Assembly (NCBI GenBank): GCA_002696035.1
Contig: NZQV01000026.1
Span: forward strand, 1-64,000
Source: Balneola sp.
GTDB lineage: Bacteria > Bacteroidota > Rhodothermia > Balneolales > Balneolaceae
DNA: 64,000 bases
Reading direction: 5' to 3'
The translations under genes were made by a program, and so were the position numbers. This document shows, piece after piece, positions 9,575-18,633 of the stretch. The notes beneath the pieces are model-generated. The model worked only from the letters and a program-made list of their open reading frames with translations. It had not been told where the DNA came from and did no database searches. Position 1 is the first letter of the stretch. Every line of letters starts with the position of its first letter.

Positions 9575-10741
9575 ATGGAACAGCATAAAATATTAGTAGT
9601 CGATGACGAACCGGATCTGCAAATGCTGATCTTACAGCGATTCCGTAAACAAATCCAAAATGATGAGTATGAGTTTTTCTTTGCAGAAAATGGCGAAGAT
9701 GCCCTGACTATGCTCAATGATTCTCTTAAAATTTCCCTGGTATTATCGGACATCAATATGCCCAAGATGGATGGGTTGACATTCCTGAGTGAGACTCAAA
9801 AACTCGAAAACCCAATGTTTAAGACGGTGATCGTATCTGCGTACGGCGATATGGATAATATCCGAACAGCAATGAATCGCGGTGCTTTTGATTTTGTGAC
9901 CAAACCCATTGATTTCACCGACCTGAATACAACGATCGAAAAAACGTTGAAAGAGATACAGCTTATACAGGCTGGGGTCGAGAATAAAAAGACCCTCGAA
10001 GCTGTACAAACCGATCTGGAAACTGCTGCCCGCATCCAGAAAAAAATGTTACCTCAGCAGTTCCCCCCTTTTCCGGATCGAACGGACTTCAGTATTTACG
10101 CCGAGATGCATACGGCCAAACAGGTAGGCGGCGACCTCTATGATTTCTTTTTGCTGGATGAAGACCGTTTAGGATTCGTGATCGGGGATGTCTCCGGAAA
10201 AGGCGTTCCGGCTTCTTTGTATATGGCGGTTTCCCGAACCATGATAAAAGCGATCGCCTCTCAAATTGATGACCCAGGCAGATGTCTGCAAACAGTGAAC
10301 GAAATGCTGATCCCGGAAAGCGACCTCACTACGTTTGTAACCGTTTTTTACGGGGTATTGAATACCAAAACCGGACAGGTCAGATACTGCAACGGAGGAC
10401 ATAATCTGCCTTACGTGATCAGAAAAGACGGCATGATTGAAGAGCTGGAAAATACCAATGGATTATTATTGGGCAAGATCGATGAGATTGAATTTGAAAC
10501 CAAAGAATTGACCCTTCAGCCGGAAGAAAAGGTCCTGATGTTCACCGACGGTGTTACTGAAGCCACGAACGAGCTTGGTGACATGTTTGAAGAGCCCCGT
10601 TTAGAGAAATTACTTCAGAAACATGCAAAAGATGACACCAGTAAATTGGTCAGAAATGTGATCGTTGATGTTTTGAAGTTCATGAATAAAGCAGATCAAT
10701 CTGATGATATCACAGTCATGAGTGTGGGTTATAACGGCTGA
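9575..10741 (+). CDS. Response regulator with PP2C/SpoIIE-type phosphatase output
   Basis: Residues 1-125 form a receiver (DDE at 10-12, Asp about 59 in LSDINMPKMDG, Lys in FVTKPIDF). A helical linker (AARIQKKMLPQQFPP) leads to a PP2C-like SpoIIE domain from about 155 to the end, with the metal-binding motifs GGDLYD and GDVSGKG and a late DDITVM. RsbU-like proteins of this kind dephosphorylate a serine-phosphorylated anti-sigma-antagonist in partner-switching systems (family knowledge). No STAS or anti-sigma gene is in the window, so the substrate is unknown. It ends the four-gene signalling block and faces the next gene, which lies on the other strand. Confidence 0.93.
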   Translation: MEQHKILVVDDEPDLQMLILQRFRKQIQNDEYEFFFAENGEDALTMLNDSLKISLVLSDINMPKMDGLTFLSETQKLENPMFKTVIVSAYGDMDNIRTAMNRGAFDFVTKPIDFTDLNTTIEKTLKEIQLIQAGVENKKTLEAVQTDLETAARIQKKMLPQQFPPFPDRTDFSIYAEMHTAKQVGGDLYDFFLLDEDRLGFVIGDVSGKGVPASLYMAVSRTMIKAIASQIDDPGRCLQTVNEMLIPESDLTTFVTVFYGVLNTKTGQVRYCNGGHNLPYVIRKDGMIEELENTNGLLLGKIDEIEFETKELTLQPEEKVLMFTDGVTEATNELGDMFEEPRLEKLLQKHAKDDTSKLVRNVIVDVLKFMNKADQSDDITVMSVGYNG

Positions 10742-10749
10742 TAATTATT

Positions 10750-12690
10750 CTATTCCACCGTAGTGATAGGTCGCAACTTCTGCAACGTTTTAGGCCCAAT
10801 ACCCCGTATATTGGTGATCTCATCCACGCTTTTGAAGCTACCGTTTTCTTCACGATATGTAATGATACGTTCAGAATACGCCGGTCCAATTCCGGGCAAC
10901 AGCTGTAAGGTGGCGGCATCTGCTGTATTTATATTGATCGGATAAACCACACTCGCAGGATTTCCGGTATCCACCTCCTCGGCTCGCAAAACTTTACTGC
11001 CGATCTTGTCCGGATTCTTCCAAATTCCTTCGTTGTTTTGGCGAGCTCTTTCTTCATATCGTTTAAAAGCTGCTACAGAATCGGAATGCTGTCGATAGTA
11101 CACCGAGCTGGTTCCATATCCTTTTTCCAACAACCATTTGTTCAGACTGATCGGGCCATTATCATATTCCATTTCCACATAAGCCTGAAAAGCATTGTAC
11201 CGAGCATCAGGAGTATCTCCGTCATATCCTTTAATACGGACTTTCCTTCCTTCCAGTAAATTTTGCAGATAATCCGCAGCTGCACCTGAGTAAAATCGAG
11301 CCGAATCTTCACCGGCATAAATAGAAGGAACATTCACTCCTAAAAACCGAACGCCATATCCAAAACCCGGAGCGATCTCGATCTCAAACCGACTCCCGTC
11401 TGTGATGGCGTAGATATCGTACCATTTTTCCGTATCAACCGGCGGAGCGGGTGGATAAGACTCCTCATTCGCACGATTTAAGGCTCCCTGAAAATCCTGA
11501 TAAAACTGGTTGGTGATCTCATCAGAATAAATAATGATCGTATTCTCATCATTGTTCATTTCTGCATTCATCGAAAAGTTATACGAGCCTGCTACCATCA
11601 CAGCAATATCAGATGGATCGGGATGCTGCGTATCAAGTAAGATTATTTTATGGTGAAGTTTACGGAGCTCGTTTGCAGGCAAAATGAGTCTATTTCCCGT
11701 GGAGGCTTCAGAACTTCCCCAGATCTCCCCGGCACTTTCATAGCGACTGTAAAAAGCTCGATCAATGAGTCCTCTTAACAATATTTGTCCATCTGCTGTT
11801 TGATCCCACATTTGCTTACTGATCGGGATATTTGGGGTGATGGCAAAGGCCTGAAAGTTAATACCGTGCTGTGCTTCTTCATCCATCAATTGAACCAGGC
11901 GATCGCTTACACTCGGTTTGGTTCGGTCGCGATTGACAGGGGCAAAGTATACTTCCACCTTGATTCCCCCCACATCAAAAATATTTTGGCTGACGTTTAC
12001 TTTGTCTTTGTGAAAAACCGCCAGCGTGTGTTCAGGTGTCTCATCCCCATCACCCCACATTTGTTCGAATTCTTCGGTATAAACACGAGCCACTTCCGTA
12101 TCCTTTATTACGAGGGTGTGATTGGTGTTGAAAGCTCCCGTGTAGGTCATATTGGTAGAGCCGGTCCAAACGTAATCGTCAACCGTGGCAGGACTTTTGT
12201 AGTCAATTATGGCAAACTTATTATGCATGTCAGAACTGTTGTTTACCAAGTCGTTATCCATGATATGACCATCCGGAGTGTAAATATCCCCGTCATCGTC
12301 AATGGAGGTAATTCCTGCTTTGGCCAAAATAGTCCAGACCTCAAGGTCCAGCTCTCCGCCATCGGTTCGGTTGTGATCGTCAGTAACAATGCGCACTTGT
12401 ACGCCACGATCGGCCGCGCGGGCAAGGGCATGTGCTATTCGGGGATGCTCGAGATCATAAATACAGAGATCAACGCTGGTGGTGGCCGAATCAATAAGAA
12501 GTTCCAGCGTCCCGATCAGGTCCCATTCGTCATTGCTTTCATTACCGGGAAGGGCCACCGATTGATCAGCCGGCATATTAAAATACACCTTGATCCATTC
12601 TTCGCTTTGGGCGAATGCGGTATTCCCCTGCAAACCCCATCCACAAAAAGAGCATCCAAAAAGTAAAAGAAACCCGAAAAAATTTTTCAT
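10750..12690 (-). CDS. Exported phospholipase D-like protein with SNase-like and HhH domains
   Basis: I start it at the ATG at 12690, which gives a clean signal peptide (MKNFFGFLLLFGC..., ending TAFAQ); a TTG at 12723 would add 11 residues. A Cys in LLFGC could make it a lipoprotein. Two HKD motifs mark a PLD pair: HNKFAIID (about residue 155) and HHKIILLD (about 343). Next comes a staphylococcal-nuclease-like domain (about 425-555) that keeps the Arg of VRFLGV but has VPS for the usual TPE and ARYNAFQAYV where a second Arg is expected, so that domain is probably inactive. A ComEA-type helix-hairpin-helix pair closes the protein (LPGIGPAYSERI, IRGIGPKTLQKL). It may bind or cut extracellular DNA; phospholipid as substrate is also possible. 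Confidence 0.88.
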   Translation of the reverse strand: MKNFFGFLLLFGCSFCGWGLQGNTAFAQSEEWIKVYFNMPADQSVALPGNESNDEWDLIGTLELLIDSATTSVDLCIYDLEHPRIAHALARAADRGVQVRIVTDDHNRTDGGELDLEVWTILAKAGITSIDDDGDIYTPDGHIMDNDLVNNSSDMHNKFAIIDYKSPATVDDYVWTGSTNMTYTGAFNTNHTLVIKDTEVARVYTEEFEQMWGDGDETPEHTLAVFHKDKVNVSQNIFDVGGIKVEVYFAPVNRDRTKPSVSDRLVQLMDEEAQHGINFQAFAITPNIPISKQMWDQTADGQILLRGLIDRAFYSRYESAGEIWGSSEASTGNRLILPANELRKLHHKIILLDTQHPDPSDIAVMVAGSYNFSMNAEMNNDENTIIIYSDEITNQFYQDFQGALNRANEESYPPAPPVDTEKWYDIYAITDGSRFEIEIAPGFGYGVRFLGVNVPSIYAGEDSARFYSGAAADYLQNLLEGRKVRIKGYDGDTPDARYNAFQAYVEMEYDNGPISLNKWLLEKGYGTSSVYYRQHSDSVAAFKRYEERARQNNEGIWKNPDKIGSKVLRAEEVDTGNPASVVYPININTADAATLQLLPGIGPAYSERIITYREENGSFKSVDEITNIRGIGPKTLQKLRPITTVE

Positions 12691-12767
12691 GATCCGAAAC
12701 ACATATTTGTACTTAGTAGCCAAATTAATGTATTTTGGCGAGCAAAGGGAAATCTACAGGCAAATTA

Positions 12768-13073
12768 ATGAACCTACATTCACTAAACCCATTACGCTGG
12801 AAGAAGTCTTTTCTCCTGTTGCTTCTCGTTTCCTTTGTGGTAGTTTGGTTTACTTTTGTTGATACCTACAGCCTGAAAACCCGATGGGATCTTTACTCTC
12901 AGAAAAAAGAACTGCAAGAGCAAACCATCAAGCTTCAGAAACTTTCTGAAGAACTCAAGATCAAGATCGAAGACCTTGAAAATGACCCTGCCCTTCTCGA
13001 AAAAATTGCCCGCGAAGAATATGGGATGAGAAAGCCCGGCGAAACCGTGTATAAAGTGAAACGCGAAGAATAG
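12768..13073 (+). CDS. FtsB/DivIC-family septum formation initiator
   Basis: A small bitopic protein: short basic N-terminus, one membrane helix (FLLLLLVSFVVVWFTFV), then a heptad coiled coil (KKELQEQTIKLQKLSEELK) and the family's late motif, an ARE-EYGM-KPGE stretch. Such proteins form a trimer with FtsL and FtsQ in the divisome. The start chosen is ATG 12768; an in-frame TTG at 12735 would add 11 residues. It is transcribed away from the PLD gene through a region of about 77 bases, and the ROK kinase follows in the same direction. The family is clear; FtsB and DivIC cannot be told apart here. Confidence 0.85.
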   Translation: MNLHSLNPLRWKKSFLLLLLVSFVVVWFTFVDTYSLKTRWDLYSQKKELQEQTIKLQKLSEELKIKIEDLENDPALLEKIAREEYGMRKPGETVYKVKREE

Positions 13074-13141
13074 GTTCTTTTGGTTCATGCCATCCAGCCT
13101 GTTATCTTCAGCGGAAGAATCTCAGTCATAAAGTAAAATAG

Positions 13142-14086
13142 ATGAAAGCCATTGGTGTAGATCTGGGCGGCACAAATATCAAAGCTGCCGTGGTGGATAA
13201 AGAACAAGGTATTATTGATCAGGTTACCCGACCGACAAAAGCCAGCCTGGGAAAGGACCTTTTGTTAGACCGCATTGGGGAAACGATCTCTGACTTGATT
13301 AAAGACCATGATATTATTGGTGTGGGACTTGGCCTTCCGGGAATGGTCTCCAAAGATCAGACCACTGTTAAGAATCCGCCGAACCTGCCGGGCTGGACTG
13401 TCGTTAATGCCGCTGAAGAGATCACTAAGAGAACCAGTTTACCCTGCCGAATTGAAAATGACGCAAACGTAGCCGCTTTGGGTTCCCTGCATTTTGGGGC
13501 TGGAAAACAATTCGACAGTTTTATTATGATCACCCTTGGAACAGGCGTGGGCGGGGGCATCATCTACGAAAGGAAATTATTTAAAGGCACACAGGGCATG
13601 GCTGCTGAACTCGGTCATGTGATCATTGATTATCATGGCCCGCTTTCAAACAGCGTAACCCGCGGAACGGTAGAAGCTTACCTTGGGCAGCGTTTTCTGA
13701 GTCGTTTTGCTTCAGATCTGATCTCTCAAAATCCCTCAAATCCGTTGTACAAAAGCTTTTCTGACGATTTTGACAAACTTGAACCGGTGGACCTCACCAA
13801 CGCGGCCAAAAAAGGAAACGAACTCGCTATTGAGATCTTAGCCAAAAGCGGCCATCGCCTGGGATATGCCATTATCAATTATGTGCATATGATGGATATC
13901 AGGAAGTTTGTGGTAAGCGGTGGCGTTTCTAAAGCGGGTGATTTTTTATTCGAACCTGCCCGCGAAGTTATACGAAAACAAATGATGGAACCGTTTCAAG
14001 AAGGGTTTGAACTGGTAGCTGAAAACCTCGGTAACGACAGTGCGCTTTTGGGTGCAGCCGGTCTTGCTTTCGATTCTTTTTCTTAA
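13142..14086 (+). CDS. ROK-family sugar kinase (glucokinase-like)
   Basis: The 314-residue protein starts with the phosphate-binding motif GVDLGGTNIKAAVVD and has the sugar-binding stretch IENDANVAALG and the adenosine-side loop LGTGVGGG. Most ROK kinases carry a zinc motif of the form CxCGxxGCxE after GHxxID; here that place reads GPLSNSVTRGTVE, with Ser, Ser and Thr replacing the three Cys, so it should not bind structural zinc in the usual way. The most probable role is ATP-dependent phosphorylation of glucose or a related sugar. It lies 12 bases before lptD. Confidence 0.88.
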   Translation: MKAIGVDLGGTNIKAAVVDKEQGIIDQVTRPTKASLGKDLLLDRIGETISDLIKDHDIIGVGLGLPGMVSKDQTTVKNPPNLPGWTVVNAAEEITKRTSLPCRIENDANVAALGSLHFGAGKQFDSFIMITLGTGVGGGIIYERKLFKGTQGMAAELGHVIIDYHGPLSNSVTRGTVEAYLGQRFLSRFASDLISQNPSNPLYKSFSDDFDKLEPVDLTNAAKKGNELAIEILAKSGHRLGYAIINYVHMMDIRKFVVSGGVSKAGDFLFEPAREVIRKQMMEPFQEGFELVAENLGNDSALLGAAGLAFDSFS

Positions 14087-14098
14087 CAGATCAACTTC

Positions 14099-16786
14099 AT
14101 GTCTTTCGTCATTAAACCACATATAGGCAAAACCATTTCAGGTATTTGCCTTTTTTGTTTGATGGCAATTCCTCTTTCAGCCCAACAGACAGACACTACA
14201 GCCGTAACAACTGATACCACCCAAATTCAGGAGGACGAGTCTTCCTCCCAAATTCGTTCTGCAGGTGGAAGCATTCCGAAAGATGCGGTAGAGTTTCAGT
14301 CGTCTGATTCGCTTATCATAGACTTCACTGAGGGCAAGAAAGCCTTCCTTTTTGGGAAAGCCAGCGTCACGCACACTTCAGGTCAGCTTAAGGCCGGGGA
14401 GATCAACATGGATATTGATAATAGCACGGTTGAGGCCCGCACGCTCACCCCGAATGATACGCTGTCTCGCCCCGTTCTGACCCGGGATTCTGAAGAGATC
14501 AAAAGCACCCGCATCCTCTTCAATTACAAAACCAAAAAAGGAAAGTTTGAAGAAGCACAGGTAAAGATATCTGAGGGACATTTGATCGGTTCCAAGATCA
14601 AGAACATCAATGAAAACGAAGTATTTATACAAGATGGCCGATACTCAACTTGTCCTCCCGAATACCTGTATTACTACATTCAGGCTCAAAGAATGAAAGT
14701 GGTAGATCAGGATGAATTATTCTTCAGCAATGCACAGCTTTATATTTTAGATATTCCCTATCCCATCATTTTTCCGTTCGGCTATGTGCCTACCGATATT
14801 GAACAAAAACGCTCGGGATTGTTAACGCCCACTTATGCTTTTCAGGCACAAAATGATCGCGGACTCGGACTTCAGAATGTTGGGTGGTTTCAGTATTTCA
14901 ACGATAATTTAACAGGCCAAGTGGATGGAGATATCTACACTTCCGGCACCTTTTACCTGAATGGATTGATGCAGTACAGAAGAACGGATTACTATAACGG
15001 GAGAATTAGCCTTGGTTATTCCAACGATCGTGGTATGGAGCCCACCGATCCCGACTTTACAGAGAATATTGAGAAATCACTCTCGGTTCAGCACAACCAG
15101 AATTTATCGCCTTATGCATCATTATCTGCAAATGTGAACCTCCGGACTGCAGAGTTTAACCGTCGTAATTCCTACAATATCAACGATCGGGCAGAAACGA
15201 ATTCCAACTCAAAAGTCTCCTATAATTACCGGCATCCCGAAAACCTGTTCACCTTTAGCACGAACGCTCAGGTGGTTCAGAATTTCACCAATTACTCCAC
15301 TCGTGTAAGTGGGCCATCTGCTAATTTCAGGTTTAAGACTTTTTCACCCTTTCAAAATGAGAATAGTCCGGCCGGACAAACCTCTTGGTACGAAAGTATA
15401 AACCTCAGCTACAATAACACCCTGCGGTCTCGTTTTGAGTTTGACCCGATAGATGCCGACAGTTCTGAGATCACTTTTTTTGATGCCCTTACCGACCGTG
15501 AACTGTATGAACAGGCTACCGGAGATCAGGATTATCTACAAGCCGGTTTTCAGCAATCCGCGGGGCTTTCTATTGGTCAGCTTATTCCAAGCCAGTTTCT
15601 AAACGTCTCAGCCAGCGCCAACCTGAACGAATATTGGTATCCATCCTCTATCCGCAAAAGCTTTAACGCTGACTCTAACCGGATTGAAACAGATAAAGTC
15701 TATGAATTTGAAGCTGCCCGCGACTTTGACACCGGATTGAATTTCAGTACTACTTTGTATGGAATTTCGAACGCCAAGATCGGAAATGTGGAAGGCTTTA
15801 GGCACACCCTTCGTCCTTCCGTCGGCTTCAATTACCGTCCGGATTTCAGCGAAGATCGGTGGGGATACTATCAAACCGTGCAAACCGATACCTCCGGTAC
15901 TACGCAACGTTATTCTATTTTTGAGAACGAAGTATTCTCCGGACCCGGAAGAGGAGAACAACGCTCGATCAGTTTTTCCCTTCGAAATGTATTTGAGGCT
16001 AAAGTGGTAAAGAGGGACACCACCGGAGAAGTTTCTGAAAATACTCTGCGCTTCATCGATAACCTGTCACTTAGCTCATCCTACAACTTTGCCGCCGACA
16101 GCCTAAACTTTAGCAACTTAAATACTTCGCTCAGCTCTAACGCTATTCCGGGCGTAAATCTGAGTGCTTCCGCAAGTTTTTCCTTTTACCAGCGCGGAGA
16201 AGATGGTCAGCCGATCGATCGTTTTTTATATGAGGATGGAAAAAAGATTGCCCAGCTTCAAAATTTTAGCGTGAATGCCAGCACCTCATTCCGGGGAGGA
16301 AACGGGGTGGAAGTTTTTACACCGGAATACCGCCGCCGGTACGATCCCTTTAATCAAGCCCGCTTTCATCCCATAGATACCCGCTTTGGATTAGACCCCA
16401 TAAATCCCATTCGTTCGCCGTGGAGTTTTTCGTTGAATTTAAGCTACAGCTGGCGATATCAGTTTAATCAGGACCCGCAACGTTCTGCAACCATTCGTGC
16501 CACCAATATTTCTTTCAACCTTACGCCAAAATGGAAATTCAGCACAGAACTTGGCTATGATTTTATTGGCAAAGAAGTGCTCCCTTCGGAATTCTCGCTA
16601 CAGCGAAACCTCGAATGCTGGGACCTTTCTTTTCAGATCCGTCCTTTTGGGGATTTCCAATACTATTTTTTCAGCCTGAGAGTAAACAGCTCACAAATTC
16701 AGAGTCTGTTCCAGAAATTGCCGGTACTTAAGAATTTAGAGAGAAGCTCAAGTCCGAGTGGCCGGGGAAGGAGGTATGGAAATTAA
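14099..16786 (+). CDS. lptD: LPS-assembly outer membrane protein LptD (OstA-like)
   Basis: An 895-residue outer membrane protein with a signal peptide (to about residue 28, SAQQTD). An N-terminal OstA/LptA-like beta-jellyroll (about 55-165; FLFGKASVTHTSGQLKAGEI) is followed by a long LptD C-terminal beta-barrel rich in alternating aromatic strands. The part near IFPFGYVPTDIEQKRSGLLTP is typical of LptD in Bacteroidota. It inserts lipopolysaccharide into the outer leaflet with a partner LptE that is not seen here. It is the last gene of a rightward run and converges with ribE, leaving 6 bases between the stops. Confidence 0.9.
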   Translation: MSFVIKPHIGKTISGICLFCLMAIPLSAQQTDTTAVTTDTTQIQEDESSSQIRSAGGSIPKDAVEFQSSDSLIIDFTEGKKAFLFGKASVTHTSGQLKAGEINMDIDNSTVEARTLTPNDTLSRPVLTRDSEEIKSTRILFNYKTKKGKFEEAQVKISEGHLIGSKIKNINENEVFIQDGRYSTCPPEYLYYYIQAQRMKVVDQDELFFSNAQLYILDIPYPIIFPFGYVPTDIEQKRSGLLTPTYAFQAQNDRGLGLQNVGWFQYFNDNLTGQVDGDIYTSGTFYLNGLMQYRRTDYYNGRISLGYSNDRGMEPTDPDFTENIEKSLSVQHNQNLSPYASLSANVNLRTAEFNRRNSYNINDRAETNSNSKVSYNYRHPENLFTFSTNAQVVQNFTNYSTRVSGPSANFRFKTFSPFQNENSPAGQTSWYESINLSYNNTLRSRFEFDPIDADSSEITFFDALTDRELYEQATGDQDYLQAGFQQSAGLSIGQLIPSQFLNVSASANLNEYWYPSSIRKSFNADSNRIETDKVYEFEAARDFDTGLNFSTTLYGISNAKIGNVEGFRHTLRPSVGFNYRPDFSEDRWGYYQTVQTDTSGTTQRYSIFENEVFSGPGRGEQRSISFSLRNVFEAKVVKRDTTGEVSENTLRFIDNLSLSSSYNFAADSLNFSNLNTSLSSNAIPGVNLSASASFSFYQRGEDGQPIDRFLYEDGKKIAQLQNFSVNASTSFRGGNGVEVFTPEYRRRYDPFNQARFHPIDTRFGLDPINPIRSPWSFSLNLSYSWRYQFNQDPQRSATIRATNISFNLTPKWKFSTELGYDFIGKEVLPSEFSLQRNLECWDLSFQIRPFGDFQYYFFSLRVNSSQIQSLFQKLPVLKNLERSSSPSGRGRRYGN

Positions 16787-16792
16787 ATTTTT

Positions 16793-17398
16793 CTATAACG
16801 AATCCCTGCCGATCTTCGCCAAATATTTGACTACATACTTACCGATCACATCGAATTCCAGGTTTACTTTATCTCCCTTTTTCTTGTGCTTCAGGTTGGT
16901 GTGATTCCAGGTATACGGGATAATAGCAACGGTGAAATTATGTCCTGATTCCCGGGCCACAGTCAAACTAATTCCCTCCATGGTGATACTGCCACGCCCC
17001 ACGATCATATCGGTAAATTCATCCGGGTAGTCTATCGAAAGTAGCCATCCCGTATCTTCCTTTTCGATATTCGTGATAGTACCCGTGGTATCCACATGTC
17101 CCTGCACCAGGTGGCCTTCAAGGCCTCTATTCAATGTAAGAGAACGCTCAAGGTTAACCGGTGCTTTTTCCTCTAGCTCTCTAATTGAGGTCTTTCGAAG
17201 GGTTTCTTCCACAGCCTGAACCGTAAATGTTTCCTCATCAAATTCTGTGACCGTGAGGCATACTCCGTTTACTGCGATGCTTTCATCCTCGTGGCAGGTT
17301 TCGGCAAAAGAGCAAGCGATCTTCAGTTCTTTGCCTCCTCCATTCAGGGAGGTTACTGATCTTACACTACCAATTTCTTGTACTATTCCTGTAAACAT
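16793..17398 (-). CDS. ribE: Riboflavin synthase alpha chain
   Basis: The 201-residue protein begins MFTGIVQEIG, the hallmark of riboflavin synthase, and holds two lumazine-binding repeats: the first contains VNGVCLTV, the second MEGISLTV, each with a GHLVQGHVD-like or Ile-Pro-Tyr-Thr element. It dismutates two 6,7-dimethyl-8-ribityllumazine molecules to riboflavin. It lies 4 bases downstream of ribD on the same strand, so the last and early steps of the pathway are co-transcribed. No FMN riboswitch is visible upstream of the pair. Confidence 0.96.
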   Translation of the reverse strand: MFTGIVQEIGSVRSVTSLNGGGKELKIACSFAETCHEDESIAVNGVCLTVTEFDEETFTVQAVEETLRKTSIRELEEKAPVNLERSLTLNRGLEGHLVQGHVDTTGTITNIEKEDTGWLLSIDYPDEFTDMIVGRGSITMEGISLTVARESGHNFTVAIIPYTWNHTNLKHKKKGDKVNLEFDVIGKYVVKYLAKIGRDSL

Positions 17399-17402
17399 GA
17401 TC

Positions 17403-18530
17403 TTAGAAATATCCGGTTAATAATATATCATCGCCGACTTTTGTCCAGCTGACGTCTTTAAGTTCGGCAATTTCTTTCATTTTGTTGATGCCAATATTGA
17501 TCAGCGATCGGGTTCCGGCTCCCAACAATTTTGGGGCTATAAATAGTTCGAGCTTATCTACCAGCCCTTGTCGTAAAAGTGCAGATGATAACTGCTGTCC
17601 TCCTTCCACCAATACCGATGAAATTCCCTTTTCACCAAGTGCTTTAAAAGACTGACGAAGGTCTACATGACCATCCATCTTTGAGACCTGGATCACTTCA
17701 CCCCTGAAATAATTTTGCTTCATCAGTTTTAACATGGGATCAGCATCGGTGGCAGAAGCTTCTTTATTCCAGGTCAAAATGATGGTCTTTTCCTCAAACT
17801 TATCTGAAAACAGATTCAGTTCCTTTGGAAGCTCGTACGGTCCATCGATCACAATGCGGCGGGGTTGACGGCCGGCCACATGTCGCACGGTAAGTGAAGG
17901 ATTGTCAACCATAGCGGTAGTCCTTCCCACTAAAACGGCATCGTATTCTGCCCGCCATTTATGCACCATTTTTCGGGATTGTTTCCCGGTGATCCACTGC
18001 GACTCTCCATCGGCCGCAGCCAGGTATCCATCAGCGGTTTGCGCCATTTTCAGTGTAATAAAAGGTCGCCCAAATGTTTGATGATGAATAAAAAACTCGT
18101 TCAGCTGCTCCGTTTCCTCTTTCAGAATCCCAGTCTCTACCTCAATGCCTTTATTTCGAAGATGCAGGATGCCCTTCCCGTCTACGCTCGGGTTGGGATC
18201 TTTCATAGCTACCACTACCTTTTTTATAGGCAGCTTGGCAAGCATATGGGCACAAGGCGGGGTTTTTCCTTGGTGGGAACATGGCTCCAGTGTCACATAT
18301 ACCGTAGCATTTTTGAGCGACTCTTTGTCCTTCACCGATTCTACGGCGTTCACTTCAGCATGGGCTTCACCAAACTTTTTATGATAGCCTTTTCCGATCA
18401 GCTCTCCATCTTCTGAGATAATTACGCAACCTACCATTGGATTTGGAGAAACTGCTCCTTTCCCTTTTCCAGCAAGATCCAGGGCTTGCTGCATCCAGTA
18501 TTCATGGCTTTGAGAGACAGATTCTTTCAT
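17403..18530 (-). CDS. ribD: Bifunctional riboflavin deaminase/reductase RibD
   Basis: The 375-residue protein joins an N-terminal cytidine-deaminase-like domain with the zinc motifs HAEVNA and PCSHQGKTPPC (about residues 1-150) to a C-terminal DHFR-like reductase domain (about 155-375; ITLKMAQTADGYLA, VLVEGG). It carries out the deamination and NADPH reduction steps of riboflavin synthesis. Length and motif order are normal. The gene is first in the ribD-ribE pair. A terminator for the upstream ppiD-like gene stands at 18574-18605, so ribD probably has its own promoter in the short gap. Confidence 0.96.
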   Translation of the reverse strand: MKESVSQSHEYWMQQALDLAGKGKGAVSPNPMVGCVIISEDGELIGKGYHKKFGEAHAEVNAVESVKDKESLKNATVYVTLEPCSHQGKTPPCAHMLAKLPIKKVVVAMKDPNPSVDGKGILHLRNKGIEVETGILKEETEQLNEFFIHHQTFGRPFITLKMAQTADGYLAAADGESQWITGKQSRKMVHKWRAEYDAVLVGRTTAMVDNPSLTVRHVAGRQPRRIVIDGPYELPKELNLFSDKFEEKTIILTWNKEASATDADPMLKLMKQNYFRGEVIQVSKMDGHVDLRQSFKALGEKGISSVLVEGGQQLSSALLRQGLVDKLELFIAPKLLGAGTRSLINIGINKMKEIAELKDVSWTKVGDDILLTGYF

Positions 18531-18573
18531 GCTTGAAATCTAACGGTTTTAGCTTTGTGAAATATAAGCAAAC

Positions 18574-18605
18574 AAAAAAGGGGTGAGAATAATCCTCACC
18601 CCTTT
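18574..18605 (-). terminator. Rho-independent terminator after the PpiD-like gene
   Basis: An 11-bp perfect stem (aaaggggtgag / ctcacccctttt-type arms at 18577-18587 and 18595-18605) with a 7-base loop is followed, on the minus strand, by a T run (18574-18579). It lies about 30 bases past the stop of the foldase gene. Confidence 0.85.
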
Positions 18606-18633
18606 GATAAATAAAAGTTATTGGCTCCGTGTA

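Noticed and set aside
11785-12666. A 293-codon open frame on the plus strand inside the PLD gene
   Set aside because: It is fully antisense to a gene with intact HKD, SNase-like and HhH motifs, and its translation has no recognisable domain and poor composition.
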